From a virus: DNA of 55,219 bases. Position 1 is the first letter of the stretch; each line of letters begins with the position of its first letter. Of this stretch, positions 36,236 through 45,838 are shown piece after piece. The notes beneath the pieces were generated by a model. The model did no database searches. It was not told where the DNA came from and saw nothing but the letters and a program-made list of their open reading frames with translations. The stretch is taken from IMG/VR virus record IMGVR_UViG_3300017613_000358, positions 1-55,219 of that record; one strand, 5' to 3'. The position numbers and the translations under genes were made by a program.

Positions 36236-39200
36236 TTAAGCTCCAGTAGGATCAATATCAGGCCAAGTTATCTCGACATTAATATATTCTCTCAAGTTAC
36301 CATTCTCATCTATTAGGACAGTTGAAGAAGCAGTTGAAGGTTCTACGAATGCAGCAGGCAGAGCCTTCTCAGTACCTCCTCCAGTTGTCAAAAAGAATTC
36401 ACCAAATGACCTAGCTGAGTCATCATATATTGAGTTTATATGTACTTTGCACTTAAAAGTTATTTGGTAATCTTCCGCCATCGTTTTCTCTAGTACGCGA
36501 AAGAACAGTGCCCCATCCTCAGACACTGTATCGTCATCCATCAGCCTCAGGTTATACATACTAAACTGATTAGAGTCTACAGCTATAATATCTCCTGGCT
36601 GAATTACATAACCTAGCTTCAGCGAAGTATTAAATTCGCAGAACAAGTTCTGGATAAATGTTTCCCTAGCTCTCAATGCTAGAAGACGAACCGCTTGCCC
36701 AATATAAGTAGTAAGGTTAAGGTTGACATCAGCATTGTCTACCTCTCTATCCCCAAGGTCCCCATGCAAGATAGCTCTTCTTTGCTGAGCTTCCTCACTA
36801 TACACCGTAAGGTTAGTTTCGAGAAAATCTCTTTGCTGATCCGAGAACTTAACTGTGAATTGATTAGCGATCTCAGTATTATTCTCTTGCCAAATCCGTA
36901 GCGTACTTACGCCATCAGAGGTTCTTACAATATTTCGTGCAGTGCCTCTATCAGTAAATACATAGTCTGAGGCAACAGTATCTAGCTCAGCAGCAGTTAG
37001 TGCTTTACGAATAATAAACTCAATCTGGCCTCCATCCGATTGGCGAAATGTACCATTACAATTCTCTAGCACACGCTCAAGCATCTCTCCAACAGATATA
37101 TCATCTGCTAAGGGGCCATTAGCCTTAAAGCGAGCAGCAGTCCTCTGATTAGTAATGGTAAATGCGTCACCAGGCTGTCCTTCTTTACCAGAAGGAAAGT
37201 TCTGATCTAGCCTAATCATCACCCCTGCTGGTGCATCATATGTATCTTCGTATTCAGAAGGAAGATGATGAATACCAGTAACATATCCGTAGAATTGGCG
37301 ATCTTGTCCCGCATCAAAGTAGCGATTGCCTGCGATAACTGCGGACCACTCTCTAGTTGCCGTAGTAAAGTTAATCTGCCTACCATTCATTGCGCCATCA
37401 GCAGCTATGAGACTCTCTGTGAAGAACCAATTATCACTGTATTCTACTTCCTCATGCACATTGTAATTACTTAGAGAAATTTGACCAGACAACTCAGAAG
37501 ACTGGACATCTACATTAGGGATTATTTCTTCGCAATATGCTGACTCTGTAATAACGGAAGATACGTCTATTCTACCTTCACTGATAGAGGCTCCCCATCT
37601 AGGATCTATACATAGATTATAGGCAGCCAAGATAGGATTAGGAAACGAAGTATACTTGAGATCCGTACCTGATGTGAAGCTAAATCTTAGCCCATCTCTT
37701 AACACAGGATGTCCATTTGGTAACTTAGTCATCAATCCCCATATATCAAAGTTACCAGTAAGTGCGGATGTATCATCATTATCTGTTTGAATTCGTCCTC
37801 TAACAAATACACTCCCAGACACGGAGATCCCATCACCTTTCCCTGAATTAACTAGCCAAGGATGCCCAGCGTCGATAGTCTCTCCGTGTCTGTTCGCTCC
37901 GGAACCCGCTCCGTATGTGTCGATGACTGTGTTTCCGGATCTCCAGCCTACTGACTTTCTCCTCCCTGTAGCACGTCGTATTTCTCGCCCAACTCGCTCA
38001 TTGATGGCCCGAGAATCTTCAATACCATTAGGCTCCCATGTACCCCATCTCCAGAAGGCATCATTCTGAATCATGTCATAAGTATTTGACTTATCAGGAG
38101 TACCATCATCAATAGGCTGCCCATTAATATCTACAACTTTGACGTCTTTGATCTCTCCTTCGCATATCAAAAACAAACCATGCTGAAAGTCTCCTGCGGG
38201 AGCATAGTGGAGACTAGGAATATCTGAGAGGCGATAAAAGCCGAAGACGACAGGAATAATTTCTCCGTCGAGAGATTTGTTGTTCTTGGTGACTCTGTAA
38301 AAACGATCATTGTCTTGGTTGTCAGGCAATCTCCCTGAGTATGTAACTTTAGAAGAAGCAGCATTACCCGAGAAGTACCTTCTCTTATCTCCAACACCAG
38401 TCTCATCAGCATCGTGAGGACCAAACATACCTCTAGATTTACAAGCAGCAGGAGTTTTAGAGCAATATGTATATGCTGGACCTAAACCTATCTCATCCGT
38501 AGGTATAAAATTAGCAGTTCCACCTTCTCCTGCAACTACATTAATAACTGTGCATTGTGTATCAGAGTCTATAGTAGATACCACAGCAAAAGCATTGCGA
38601 GTCCTATTCCAAGCAATCCAACCGGGCTGAACCACTCCACTGAAGCCACCTGTTGAATAGACCACTGTATCACTTTGAGAACCAGCAGTACAAGCAAAAA
38701 CGCCAAAACCACTCTCATCAGGTGTATCATCCTGTGTAGATACATCAGGTAATCCTCTCCCCTCAGAAGGACAATAAGGACAATCTGGTCCACCGAAGAT
38801 AGATGGGCATGTGAAGACTAATTTTCTTCCAAACCTACGCCTAAGATTCGCTATCCCAAATTCGATTTCCCATGAGATCTGGTAGTTCTCCCAAATAGGT
38901 TGTAGACCAGTGCCTTCCCATCCTTTGTATGCCTCTTTAATTGAAGGAAATAATTGCCAATTGTAAACCTTAGCTCCTTCAAATCGAGCCATTCCAATCT
39001 CTCTAGCTATCTCTGATAAAGCACCATCTCCATCTGATACATCTATATCCAACGAATCATTTTCTGCGCCAAGCGACCATGATCTACTACCGCTTTTAAT
39101 TACTCTGGCTTCGAATTCATCTGGCGTTATATTAGTAAGGAATTCTACAGAAGGAAACCATGTACTATCAACTTCGTGAGTAGACCAATATCTGCGGTAG

Positions 39201-39292
39201 CCATTACCAAAATCGACGACGAAGAGATCTATAACTGCAAGTGATGCAGCACCTATCTCAGTTTCTATATTAGCAGATATGTCAAGGGTCAT
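36236..39292 (-). CDS. Tail hub / tip protein
   Basis: 1018 residues. The N-terminal ~200 residues resemble the DUF2163/BR0599 tail-tip proteins: strand-rich with ANLRRRFGRKLVFTCPSIFG then CPYCPSEGRG, a cysteine group that could hold a metal centre. Long beta-rich regions follow, including NRHGETIDAGHPWL and a hub-like part with GEMLERVLENCNGTFRQSDG. The position behind the tape measure and distal tail genes fits the baseplate hub of a siphovirus. It overlaps the upstream stop by one base. Confidence 0.7.
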   Translation of the reverse strand: MTLDISANIETEIGAASLAVIDLFVVDFGNGYRRYWSTHEVDSTWFPSVEFLTNITPDEFEARVIKSGSRSWSLGAENDSLDIDVSDGDGALSEIAREIGMARFEGAKVYNWQLFPSIKEAYKGWEGTGLQPIWENYQISWEIEFGIANLRRRFGRKLVFTCPSIFGGPDCPYCPSEGRGLPDVSTQDDTPDESGFGVFACTAGSQSDTVVYSTGGFSGVVQPGWIAWNRTRNAFAVVSTIDSDTQCTVINVVAGEGGTANFIPTDEIGLGPAYTYCSKTPAACKSRGMFGPHDADETGVGDKRRYFSGNAASSKVTYSGRLPDNQDNDRFYRVTKNNKSLDGEIIPVVFGFYRLSDIPSLHYAPAGDFQHGLFLICEGEIKDVKVVDINGQPIDDGTPDKSNTYDMIQNDAFWRWGTWEPNGIEDSRAINERVGREIRRATGRRKSVGWRSGNTVIDTYGAGSGANRHGETIDAGHPWLVNSGKGDGISVSGSVFVRGRIQTDNDDTSALTGNFDIWGLMTKLPNGHPVLRDGLRFSFTSGTDLKYTSFPNPILAAYNLCIDPRWGASISEGRIDVSSVITESAYCEEIIPNVDVQSSELSGQISLSNYNVHEEVEYSDNWFFTESLIAADGAMNGRQINFTTATREWSAVIAGNRYFDAGQDRQFYGYVTGIHHLPSEYEDTYDAPAGVMIRLDQNFPSGKEGQPGDAFTITNQRTAARFKANGPLADDISVGEMLERVLENCNGTFRQSDGGQIEFIIRKALTAAELDTVASDYVFTDRGTARNIVRTSDGVSTLRIWQENNTEIANQFTVKFSDQQRDFLETNLTVYSEEAQQRRAILHGDLGDREVDNADVNLNLTTYIGQAVRLLALRARETFIQNLFCEFNTSLKLGYVIQPGDIIAVDSNQFSMYNLRLMDDDTVSEDGALFFRVLEKTMAEDYQITFKCKVHINSIYDDSARSFGEFFLTTGGGTEKALPAAFVEPSTASSTVLIDENGNLREYINVEITWPDIDPTGA

Positions 39293-39831
39293 TATGCACT
39301 TACCTCAATCAAGTCAAGACCAAACTCGAAGAAGCACTGTTGAAACTGTTGCACAGACATCATAGGTTCGTTCCATCTTACAAGATATCTACCTGTAGTA
39401 TTAGTAACAGTCTCTCCTCTACCATTAGTATGAGGACCGCCACCTGGCACATCTGATCCAGTCCACGTTACCAGTGCGTCATTCTCCATCTTATTATACC
39501 AGTAAAATGGATTCCATTGAATTGTGTCTGCTGAAGAATCATAGAACGAATCCTGGAAGAACTCCCATCCCTTCTTGAACTCATCCTCTAAGAGAGCATT
39601 CTCAGACCGAGGAGAATTATCCCACGGCACTCTAGGATACTTTACCGTAAATCTATTCCGCCCTACATACTTAGTCACTCCACCCATACCATCTGCTCTG
39701 GTATACGCAAGATCTGTAACGATTCGCTGCTCTTGCATAGCACCAAAGTTATGTACGACGGCATCTACACGCAAAGAATGAGTAGCTGGAACGACTACAG
39801 TAGTTACCGGAAATATAGGATAGTCACTCAT
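39292..39831 (-). CDS. Distal tail / minor tail protein
   Basis: 179 residues. The first part is strand-rich (FPVTTVVVPATHSLRVDAVV). DEFKKGWEFFQDSFYDSSAD, then FYWYNKMEN, are aromatic-rich, and the end RYLVRWNEPMMSV is strand-like. It directly follows the tape measure gene, the usual place of the distal tail protein. Assigned mainly by order. Confidence 0.55.
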   Translation of the reverse strand: MSDYPIFPVTTVVVPATHSLRVDAVVHNFGAMQEQRIVTDLAYTRADGMGGVTKYVGRNRFTVKYPRVPWDNSPRSENALLEDEFKKGWEFFQDSFYDSSADTIQWNPFYWYNKMENDALVTWTGSDVPGGGPHTNGRGETVTNTTGRYLVRWNEPMMSVQQFQQCFFEFGLDLIEVSA

Positions 39832-42800
39832 TATGGTTTACCTTGTAATGATTTAGCTAATTGTTGATTTGCTCCTGCTTGTGAACCAGTACTAGCTTCC
39901 TTAGCCACGATAGGTAAGAAACCACCAGCTTCCTTACCACCCTTCTTAACTACGACTCCTGCGGGAAGAGTACTAAACTGAGCCAGAGCCATAGCAGCGG
40001 CATCATTCTGTCCATACGCGCCTTGTTGCGAATTAATCATAGCTTGATTGAATGAGAATGATGGAGTCTCAGCAGGACCTCCTCCGCCACCAGCAGATGA
40101 TGCCGCTGTAGCTCCTCCCCCATTCATAGCATGCCCAAGTGCAATCAGCCCAGCACCAATAGCAACTAATTTAATCCCTCCAGCGACGTGCGATTTATTA
40201 TAAGGAAAGATACCAAAGGCACCTGCAATAATTGCGACTGTACCCATTGCTATAGCTAAGTTACCAATAGCAATAATCATACCCCCTATAGCTTGACCAA
40301 AACTCTGCTGCCCAGTAATTAATCCCTGCATAGCATTAGCAAAAGCCTGCCCAAATCCAGCGATTAGCGGCAAGGCCTGAGCTTGTATCATCTCAACAAA
40401 CCCGCTCATACTCGCTGTTGCATTGTCAGCAACACTACCAGTTTCTTCAGAGTTTATACCCGCAGGATCATTCAGTGTACTATTCACATCCTTCAGGGCT
40501 GAATTGACTTCCTTGAGACTCAGTACCCAATCATAGAAAGCCTTAACCATAATAGACTGTATAATATCTGTTACGGAAGTTGCATTGAGAATCAAATTCT
40601 CCATTTCAGAGTTGACTGCAACTAGCGCAGTAGATATGGCTTCCATGTCATCAGGCGTACGCGCAAGACCCTTCAAACCTTCTAATCTACTACGCTCTCC
40701 AACGAGCCCTTCAAAGCCTACTCTTCTAGATCCAGTAACTACACCTTCTTTTTCGAGACGGAAGCGGCGAATAATTTGCCGAGACTGCCTTAGTCCTTCT
40801 TCTAATTTAAGCTGGGCTGTCAACAACCCAAGCTGTCGCTCCATCTCCCTAGTGCGCTGGTTCTCTGTACCTCTGATTGTCTCAGCAGAATGTTCTGCCC
40901 TTATCATTGCAAGTACATGCTTACGAGTAATTTCCTCTTGCCTCTCTCGCTCAAGTGAAACTTTCTCCTCAACCGTCAATGCCTTATTCAATCCAGATAC
41001 CTTAACAACTTGAGCCTTGAGTAAAGAATCAGTAAATGCAATATCCTTCTTGACTTGTCTCTCACGCAGCTTTAGTTCAAGATCATATGTCTTGATGATA
41101 CGTTCTCGTTCCTTAACCATCTTCCTGAAATATACCAACTGCGCGCGATCAGTTATCTCTTTCACAAACTTGGCTATATCTTCGTGCTCGAATTTTTTCC
41201 CCTCTGCATTAGCTTCCGTCAAGAGCCTAAGCAATCTAGCCATGCCCTCATTTACCGTCTCTATATCTGTAACCGAGAAAGGAACAGCATCTAAAGGCTC
41301 TTCACCTTCGCGTTGTGGCCCATAGAAAGGTATAAAATTTCTCTCTGGTGTAACAAAGAACCGATCAGACTGTCCCCTTCCAGCTTCCTTAATTAGATTC
41401 TGTCTCTCCTTAATAGTTAGGTTCTTAAGCCTCTGCGTCAGCTTCGTCAGCACCGTATCTGCAGTCTCTACTCCCTGATACATATGGTCCCATTTTTTAC
41501 CTGCTTCATCAATTAACTTCTGCTGAGACTCGATATACTTATCAGTTATCGCTGATAGCCTATCCCACAAAGATACGCTGTCTTCCATATTATCTACTGC
41601 ACTAAGCAAACTTCCCTTTTCTATACCTATCCCACGCAAAAAAGCATCACTTAGTGCTGCATATTCTGGACCTATCTCTGCGATAAGTTCGCGCTGTGCA
41701 GCGGTAACAGTTTTAGGATCTACACCTGGGAAAGATGCTACTGCCCGATCTAACGCTGCACCTGTTAGTGGAGGAGCATTTCTTGCTTCTATAAGGATGT
41801 TAGTAATGTCTCGGAGCTTGTCGAAGAAAGATAATGGAGGGATAAGAGTTTGAGCTATCGCGCTGTCTGTAAAATCGCTTCCACCCGCAAAGGGATTAAG
41901 AGATGCCTCGGCAATTCCAGCTTTAATAGCAAGCCCAACATCCCGTCCTAGTTGTATAATTATTTCCTTACCTATCAAGCTGACCAACGTGGACATATAA
42001 GTTACCACAGCTGCTATTAACCTACCCTCAGTCAGCAGAGCAATGATATCCTTGAGCGCAGCAATTAGTTGGTTAACAGCTTCGCCTACAGCAGCACCAA
42101 GAGCAGGTAGATTTTCCGCTAATCTAGATATACTTTCCTCTAGATTATAAAAAATACCCTCCACTGAATTCTCTCCACTCACAACCCGCGCAAAGTTATC
42201 CCACCCAGCAAGAAGCCCAGCAGATAGCTTTCTAGTCATGTTCGCGATGGATCTTGCAACTGGGCTACCTGGTTTCTGAATTTTATCCGCTAGGTCAGCC
42301 GTAGCTTCGCCTATTTCACGCAGTACAGGACCAAAAATCTCAATTTGAGCAACTTGCCATATTGACTGGAACGTAGTCTTAATACCTTCAAGAGTACGTC
42401 CAAATCGAGCTGTAGCAGCAGAGAATCCAGGTAGTATGTCAAGAAGATCCTTTGATAACGTACCTGTCTCACGCCAGACTGCTAATTGCTTTTTCAATCC
42501 TCCTTCGACCATGTTATCTATCAGTTTAGATAACTGTGATGTAGGACGAAGTGTTCCCTGGAGAAAGTCTCTTATTTCCTGAGTAAGCTGCCTAGTTCTA
42601 TCCTGTCCAACTGTAACAGATGCAATGGCATTAGATAGCAGAATGACAACATCGACTGCCTCTTTCCAATTCTTAGTGTACTTAGGAAGCCCTGCACCTA
42701 GAGCAGCCTGCATAGATAACTGCAACTCTTCAAACGACGCTATACTTTCTTTGTTACGAGCGATCAAGGCGCGTTGTATTTTATCGGCAATACCTCCAGC

Positions 42801-43328
42801 TACAATAAAGTTCTCATTTACATCGCCAGAGAACTTAAACATACTGGCAAGCAGAGCTTGTAGACCTAGAGTCGTTTTCTGAAAATTAGCTACCGTTACT
42901 GTCGCGTTAGTGAGGAGCGAGGTAATATTCTGGACAGTGTTTCTTATTAAATTAAGTGCCGCAACTATAGTACCGAAAAATGCTGTAATAGCAACACCAG
43001 ATACAAGAGCCTTACCAACTGTTCCACCAATAGCAGCAGGAGATAATGCTTGGCGAAGAGAGCCACGAAAAGTATTAGCTTTAGCAGTCCCTTTGTCTAA
43101 CTTACGACTAACATGATCTATAGCCTGACCAGTCTTCCTTCCTGCCCTAGTCATCTCATTAGCAGTAACCTTAGCCGTGACTCCCGTCTTCTTCAACTCT
43201 TTATTGACGCGACGAATCTTAGTCTCAACTAATTGACCACCTCTGAGCTTAAACTCAACTATGGCATCTGCATTATGTCGCCCGACAGTAGCTAATAGGC
43301 TGTGACCTAGCCCTCTTCCTGTACCCAT
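39831..43328 (-). CDS. Tail tape measure protein
   Basis: 1165 residues, the longest late protein after the fibre. ITSLLTNATVTVANFQKTTL and the alternation of helices with hydrophobic segments (VSGVAITAFFGTIVAALNLI, AQALPLIAGFGQAFANAMQG) are typical of tape measure proteins. There are long coiled-coil parts (KERERIIKTYDLELKLRERQ) and a Gly/Ala-rich end. It follows the G/GT chaperone frames. Tail length should scale with it, and 1165 residues suggests a tail well over 100 nm. Confidence 0.85.
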   Translation of the reverse strand: MGTGRGLGHSLLATVGRHNADAIVEFKLRGGQLVETKIRRVNKELKKTGVTAKVTANEMTRAGRKTGQAIDHVSRKLDKGTAKANTFRGSLRQALSPAAIGGTVGKALVSGVAITAFFGTIVAALNLIRNTVQNITSLLTNATVTVANFQKTTLGLQALLASMFKFSGDVNENFIVAGGIADKIQRALIARNKESIASFEELQLSMQAALGAGLPKYTKNWKEAVDVVILLSNAIASVTVGQDRTRQLTQEIRDFLQGTLRPTSQLSKLIDNMVEGGLKKQLAVWRETGTLSKDLLDILPGFSAATARFGRTLEGIKTTFQSIWQVAQIEIFGPVLREIGEATADLADKIQKPGSPVARSIANMTRKLSAGLLAGWDNFARVVSGENSVEGIFYNLEESISRLAENLPALGAAVGEAVNQLIAALKDIIALLTEGRLIAAVVTYMSTLVSLIGKEIIIQLGRDVGLAIKAGIAEASLNPFAGGSDFTDSAIAQTLIPPLSFFDKLRDITNILIEARNAPPLTGAALDRAVASFPGVDPKTVTAAQRELIAEIGPEYAALSDAFLRGIGIEKGSLLSAVDNMEDSVSLWDRLSAITDKYIESQQKLIDEAGKKWDHMYQGVETADTVLTKLTQRLKNLTIKERQNLIKEAGRGQSDRFFVTPERNFIPFYGPQREGEEPLDAVPFSVTDIETVNEGMARLLRLLTEANAEGKKFEHEDIAKFVKEITDRAQLVYFRKMVKERERIIKTYDLELKLRERQVKKDIAFTDSLLKAQVVKVSGLNKALTVEEKVSLERERQEEITRKHVLAMIRAEHSAETIRGTENQRTREMERQLGLLTAQLKLEEGLRQSRQIIRRFRLEKEGVVTGSRRVGFEGLVGERSRLEGLKGLARTPDDMEAISTALVAVNSEMENLILNATSVTDIIQSIMVKAFYDWVLSLKEVNSALKDVNSTLNDPAGINSEETGSVADNATASMSGFVEMIQAQALPLIAGFGQAFANAMQGLITGQQSFGQAIGGMIIAIGNLAIAMGTVAIIAGAFGIFPYNKSHVAGGIKLVAIGAGLIALGHAMNGGGATAASSAGGGGGPAETPSFSFNQAMINSQQGAYGQNDAAAMALAQFSTLPAGVVVKKGGKEAGGFLPIVAKEASTGSQAGANQQLAKSLQGKP

Positions 43329-43380
43329 ATATTTGATCCTCTAGAAAATCTAGAACCTATATACTATATAACTGTAGAAA

Positions 43381-43746
43381 CTAAAACTTATTAATTGGAG
43401 CTCTTCCTGCCCCTTGACCTTTTATCTGGCTCTTAGCCATCTGTCTTCTCTGTTGTTCTTGTTGTTCGTGCATCTTAAATGACTGTTCCGCCTGCTTTAG
43501 GCCAATCTCTTCTTCAATTGCCATTATGCACTTTAATCGTTCATAATCTAAATCAAAAGGATACGATCCATGCACTTCCCGCCAAGCGCGTAAATGAAAA
43601 CATCTCTGTGTAAGCGCGACAGCCTCTTCTCCAAACTCATCGCAGAGAGCGTCGTAGAACTCCTCAGTTGGAGTTGTTCCCGGCGCCCTCTCCCCGTCAA
43701 GGTATTGCTCTCGCAGAAGGTGATCAGACTCAATCGTTAAGTCGTC
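43381..43746 (-). CDS. Tail assembly chaperone T-part, read by -1 frameshift
   Basis: 121 codons in the -1 frame, without a good start of its own. The frame opens right at the slippery site near the end of the upstream chaperone gene: DDLTIESDHLLREQYLDGER, then EEFYDALCDEFGEEAVALTQ and a Gln-rich end. The layout matches gpG-gpGT of lambda, with the fusion product about 272 residues. It lies directly before the tape measure gene. Confidence 0.65.
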   Translation of the reverse strand, partial: DDLTIESDHLLREQYLDGERAPGTTPTEEFYDALCDEFGEEAVALTQRCFHLRAWREVHGSYPFDLDYERLKCIMAIEEEIGLKQAEQSFKMHEQQEQQRRQMAKSQIKGQGAGRAPINKF

Positions 43747-44198
43747 TTTTTCGTACGGGTTGATTGAGAAGTCTGTCCCTTCCCTAATGATTCGTCTTGC
43801 GATGAGTCGGACTTTTTTACCGATTCAGTCTCCCTTCCACCTAACTTACCTAGTAAGGTGATTACAGCAGACTGCACATGCTCAATACCAATTTCATCTT
43901 CGAAGTATCCATCCCAGTCGTTCGCGCCTCTATCGACTCCTTCGAGATCCTCATATCCTTCCAATTTGTCAATATGACGTGACCAGAACTCATAGGTCAT
44001 CCGCAAAACCTTACGTCCCTTTGATCTCCCTGTCAGTTTGTCTGCAAGCTGTTCCCTTGCTCCAGGTGTGGGACGCTTGAAGTGATGAACTACCGCAACT
44101 TCATCTTCATAGACATCACCTGTTTCGGTGTCCTCATCTTCAATTATAAACAATAGCGCAACAGGAATAGTCTTTGGCACTAAAGACTTCTTAAACAT
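43737..44198 (-). CDS. Tail assembly chaperone G-part
   Basis: 153 residues. It is compact alpha/beta (VPKTIPVALLFIIEDEDTET) with a helical centre (FWSRHIDKLEGYEDLEGVDR) and a polar tail (SSQDESLGKGQTSQSTRTKK). It lies between the tail tube and tape measure genes. The slippery G AAA AAG at 43746-43752 is six codons before its stop, so a share of ribosomes should continue into the T-part. Confidence 0.65.
   Translation of the reverse strand: MFKKSLVPKTIPVALLFIIEDEDTETGDVYEDEVAVVHHFKRPTPGAREQLADKLTGRSKGRKVLRMTYEFWSRHIDKLEGYEDLEGVDRGANDWDGYFEDEIGIEHVQSAVITLLGKLGGRETESVKKSDSSQDESLGKGQTSQSTRTKKTT
43746..43752 (-). promoter_or_regulatory. Programmed -1 frameshift site (G AAA AAG)
   Basis: In the zero frame the codons are ACG AAA AAG ACG ACT TAA. 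Moving back one base on GAAAAAG enters a frame open for 121 codons. Tandem lysine codons AAA-AAG are the standard slippery pair in tail chaperones. I did not identify a downstream stimulating structure. Confidence 0.6.
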
Positions 44199-44249
44199 GC
44201 TGTTTGCCTCCTTCGGCTTAGAGAGTTAATAGATAGAAACACAAGTAAC

Positions 44250-44278
44250 ATTATAACACAAGTGGATGACAAAGACAA
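44250..44278 (-). promoter_or_regulatory. Sigma-70-type promoter candidate before tail genes
   Basis: On the minus strand, TTGTCT (44273-44278) and a perfect TATAAT (44250-44255) are 17 bp apart, with TGT making an extended -10. It would start transcripts near 44243, about 45 bases before the tail chaperone gene. A plain host-type promoter in the middle of the tail genes is unexpected. Confidence 0.5.
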
Positions 44279-44296
44279 GCAAAACGATGCGCTACC

Positions 44297-44438
44297 CGTT
44301 GTCTGAACTTTTGGCAACAACTTTAAGACAACGACCTAGGCGGAGGTGTGATAAAAGCGGGACATCGCACAATCTAATAGCTAAAGGCTAAAGATTTTGG
44401 GAGGCTGGTGCCTGTCCCGCAACAGCAGGCAGCCTCCC
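44297..44438 (-). ncRNA. Structured RNA candidate in the tail tube-chaperone spacer
   Basis: The spacer 44199-44497 (299 bases) has no gene. GGGAGGCTG (44430-44438 read on the minus strand) pairs with CAGCCTCCC (44399-44407). The loop segment CGGGACA (44413-44419) pairs with TGTCCCG (44358-44364) as a pseudoknot. A further hairpin has 8-bp arms, CGTTGTCT/AGACAACG (44297-44304 and 44326-44333). All are perfect matches. The fold lies upstream of the 44250 promoter, so it belongs to read-through RNA from the tail tube gene. Confidence 0.5.
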
Positions 44439-44497
44439 ATATCGGCCTCAGGACGGACAAGCGAGTTGGGCCGAATCCTGAATATTTCATTACTGAA

Positions 44498-45532
44498 CTA
44501 GATTACCGCTGCATCAGCAGTAGTGATTTCAAATTTAATTGGGGCTGTCTCCGTTGAATCATAGAACAGTGCATAGTCTAACTGAAAAATGCGCTCTGTT
44601 CCGTCATATGACTTGGGACCAATTTCCCAAAGATGCTTCGGGAAAGTAATAATGGTATCAGCATCATTAGTAGTCAATGTCGGTCCACCTAGAGTAAGCT
44701 CTGAAACCATCATGTCTTGATCGGCAGCATGAACATACTGTGCAGTTGTCTCATCGCCAAGTAAACTCAATGACATCGTGATCTCACGAACACCATATTC
44801 GAGCTTCGGTAAAACTGCTGCTGTAGCCCAATTTGTCGCTTTTGCTTCATCAACCAATAAGTTATTATTGATAGTCAGCTCGAATGAACGAAGAATGGTC
44901 TTAAAAGATGAGAGAGATCCAACAGCATAAGTATCTTCCTTAATCTCGACATCCTTACCGAAGTAGAACGACGAAGTATGGAATGATGCTGGTACTGATA
45001 TAGACGAGCCATCAGACTCAGATCCATCAGTAACCCATGTCACATCCATAGTGATTCTGCCTCGATCAGATCCCCTGATGGTCACCGAATCTACGCAACA
45101 ACCCTTGTACTTGGTATTAAGCGCAGATGTACCTGAGAAAAGAATTCCAAAGGTACGAGAAGGTAGTTGTGCTCCATCAGCACATATATCCATAGGTAGG
45201 ATGGTGTGTTGATACTCGGTGTCTTGCGCGGCTGATGCTACATCACCTAGAGCTGACGCGATCACATACGCCATAAACTCTGCACTTGCAGGAATGTTGG
45301 TTAGGGGAATCGAGCGATTGTCAAAGATGACTTCATAAGCATTCACGTCTTCGAGCCATTCGTGCCCCTTCAGAAGATCTCGATCATCCTGAATATCCTG
45401 TGAGTGGTCAGCAAACACAGGATCGACGAGACTGAACATTTCAGTCAAGCTTCCATCAACAGTCGCAGTCCCGTATGATGTTTCATCTGTCAGCGAACCT
45501 ACTAATCGTTCGCATTGTGGTCTGCTTCCCAT
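44498..45532 (-). CDS. Major tail (tube) protein
   Basis: 344 residues. SLTDETSYGTATVDGSLTEM at the start, a strand-rich body (FKTILRSFELTINNNLLVDE, MSLSLLGDETTAQYVHAADQ), and an end with TAPIKFEITTADAA are typical of siphovirus tube proteins (phage_tail_2-like). It follows the neck genes and precedes the chaperones. It is fairly long for a tube protein and may include an extra domain. Confidence 0.7.
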   Translation of the reverse strand: MGSRPQCERLVGSLTDETSYGTATVDGSLTEMFSLVDPVFADHSQDIQDDRDLLKGHEWLEDVNAYEVIFDNRSIPLTNIPASAEFMAYVIASALGDVASAAQDTEYQHTILPMDICADGAQLPSRTFGILFSGTSALNTKYKGCCVDSVTIRGSDRGRITMDVTWVTDGSESDGSSISVPASFHTSSFYFGKDVEIKEDTYAVGSLSSFKTILRSFELTINNNLLVDEAKATNWATAAVLPKLEYGVREITMSLSLLGDETTAQYVHAADQDMMVSELTLGGPTLTTNDADTIITFPKHLWEIGPKSYDGTERIFQLDYALFYDSTETAPIKFEITTADAAVI

Positions 45533-45557
45533 ATTACTATTTCTCCTCTATAGTTAA

Positions 45558-45809
45558 TTACTTAGACTTCGAGACCTTCTTCGCCGCTACTTTTGTAGGA
45601 ACCAGCTCCATATCACATCGGCGCATTATCGCTTTCGCGTGATCAGGCTCGACCTCAAACACGGACTTATTAATATCGAACTTATACTCTGTTTGCCCAG
45701 CAGTATATCTAAGGCACACGCGCTTAGTTTGTACGGGCTTACCTCGTCGATTGACTGTAACTTCTGACTCTTTACGCCTTAGTTTAACAGTTGTTTTCTT
45801 GGTAATCAT
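45558..45809 (-). CDS. Small neck/tail-region protein
   Basis: 83 residues, basic, strand-rich (VKLRRKESEVTVNRRGKPVQ, TAGQTEYKFDINKSVFEVEP) with a Lys/Ala tail. It is placed between the neck and tail tube genes and preceded by AAAAGGACGGA. No family is recognised. It could be a tail completion component or a small accessory. Confidence 0.5.
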   Translation of the reverse strand: MITKKTTVKLRRKESEVTVNRRGKPVQTKRVCLRYTAGQTEYKFDINKSVFEVEPDHAKAIMRRCDMELVPTKVAAKKVSKSK

Positions 45810-45838
45810 AATCCGTCCTTTTCTCTATTCACTTACTC

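Noticed and set aside
32570-41560. Further CGATAA matches (for example near 32576, 32706 and 41553) as sigma-28-like promoters
   Set aside because: They lie inside genes and lack a TAA(T/G)GAA-like block at the right distance.
39831-43328. Long open frames on the plus strand across the tape measure gene
   Set aside because: They are Ser/Leu-rich antisense reflections of the helical gene, without ribosome binding sites.
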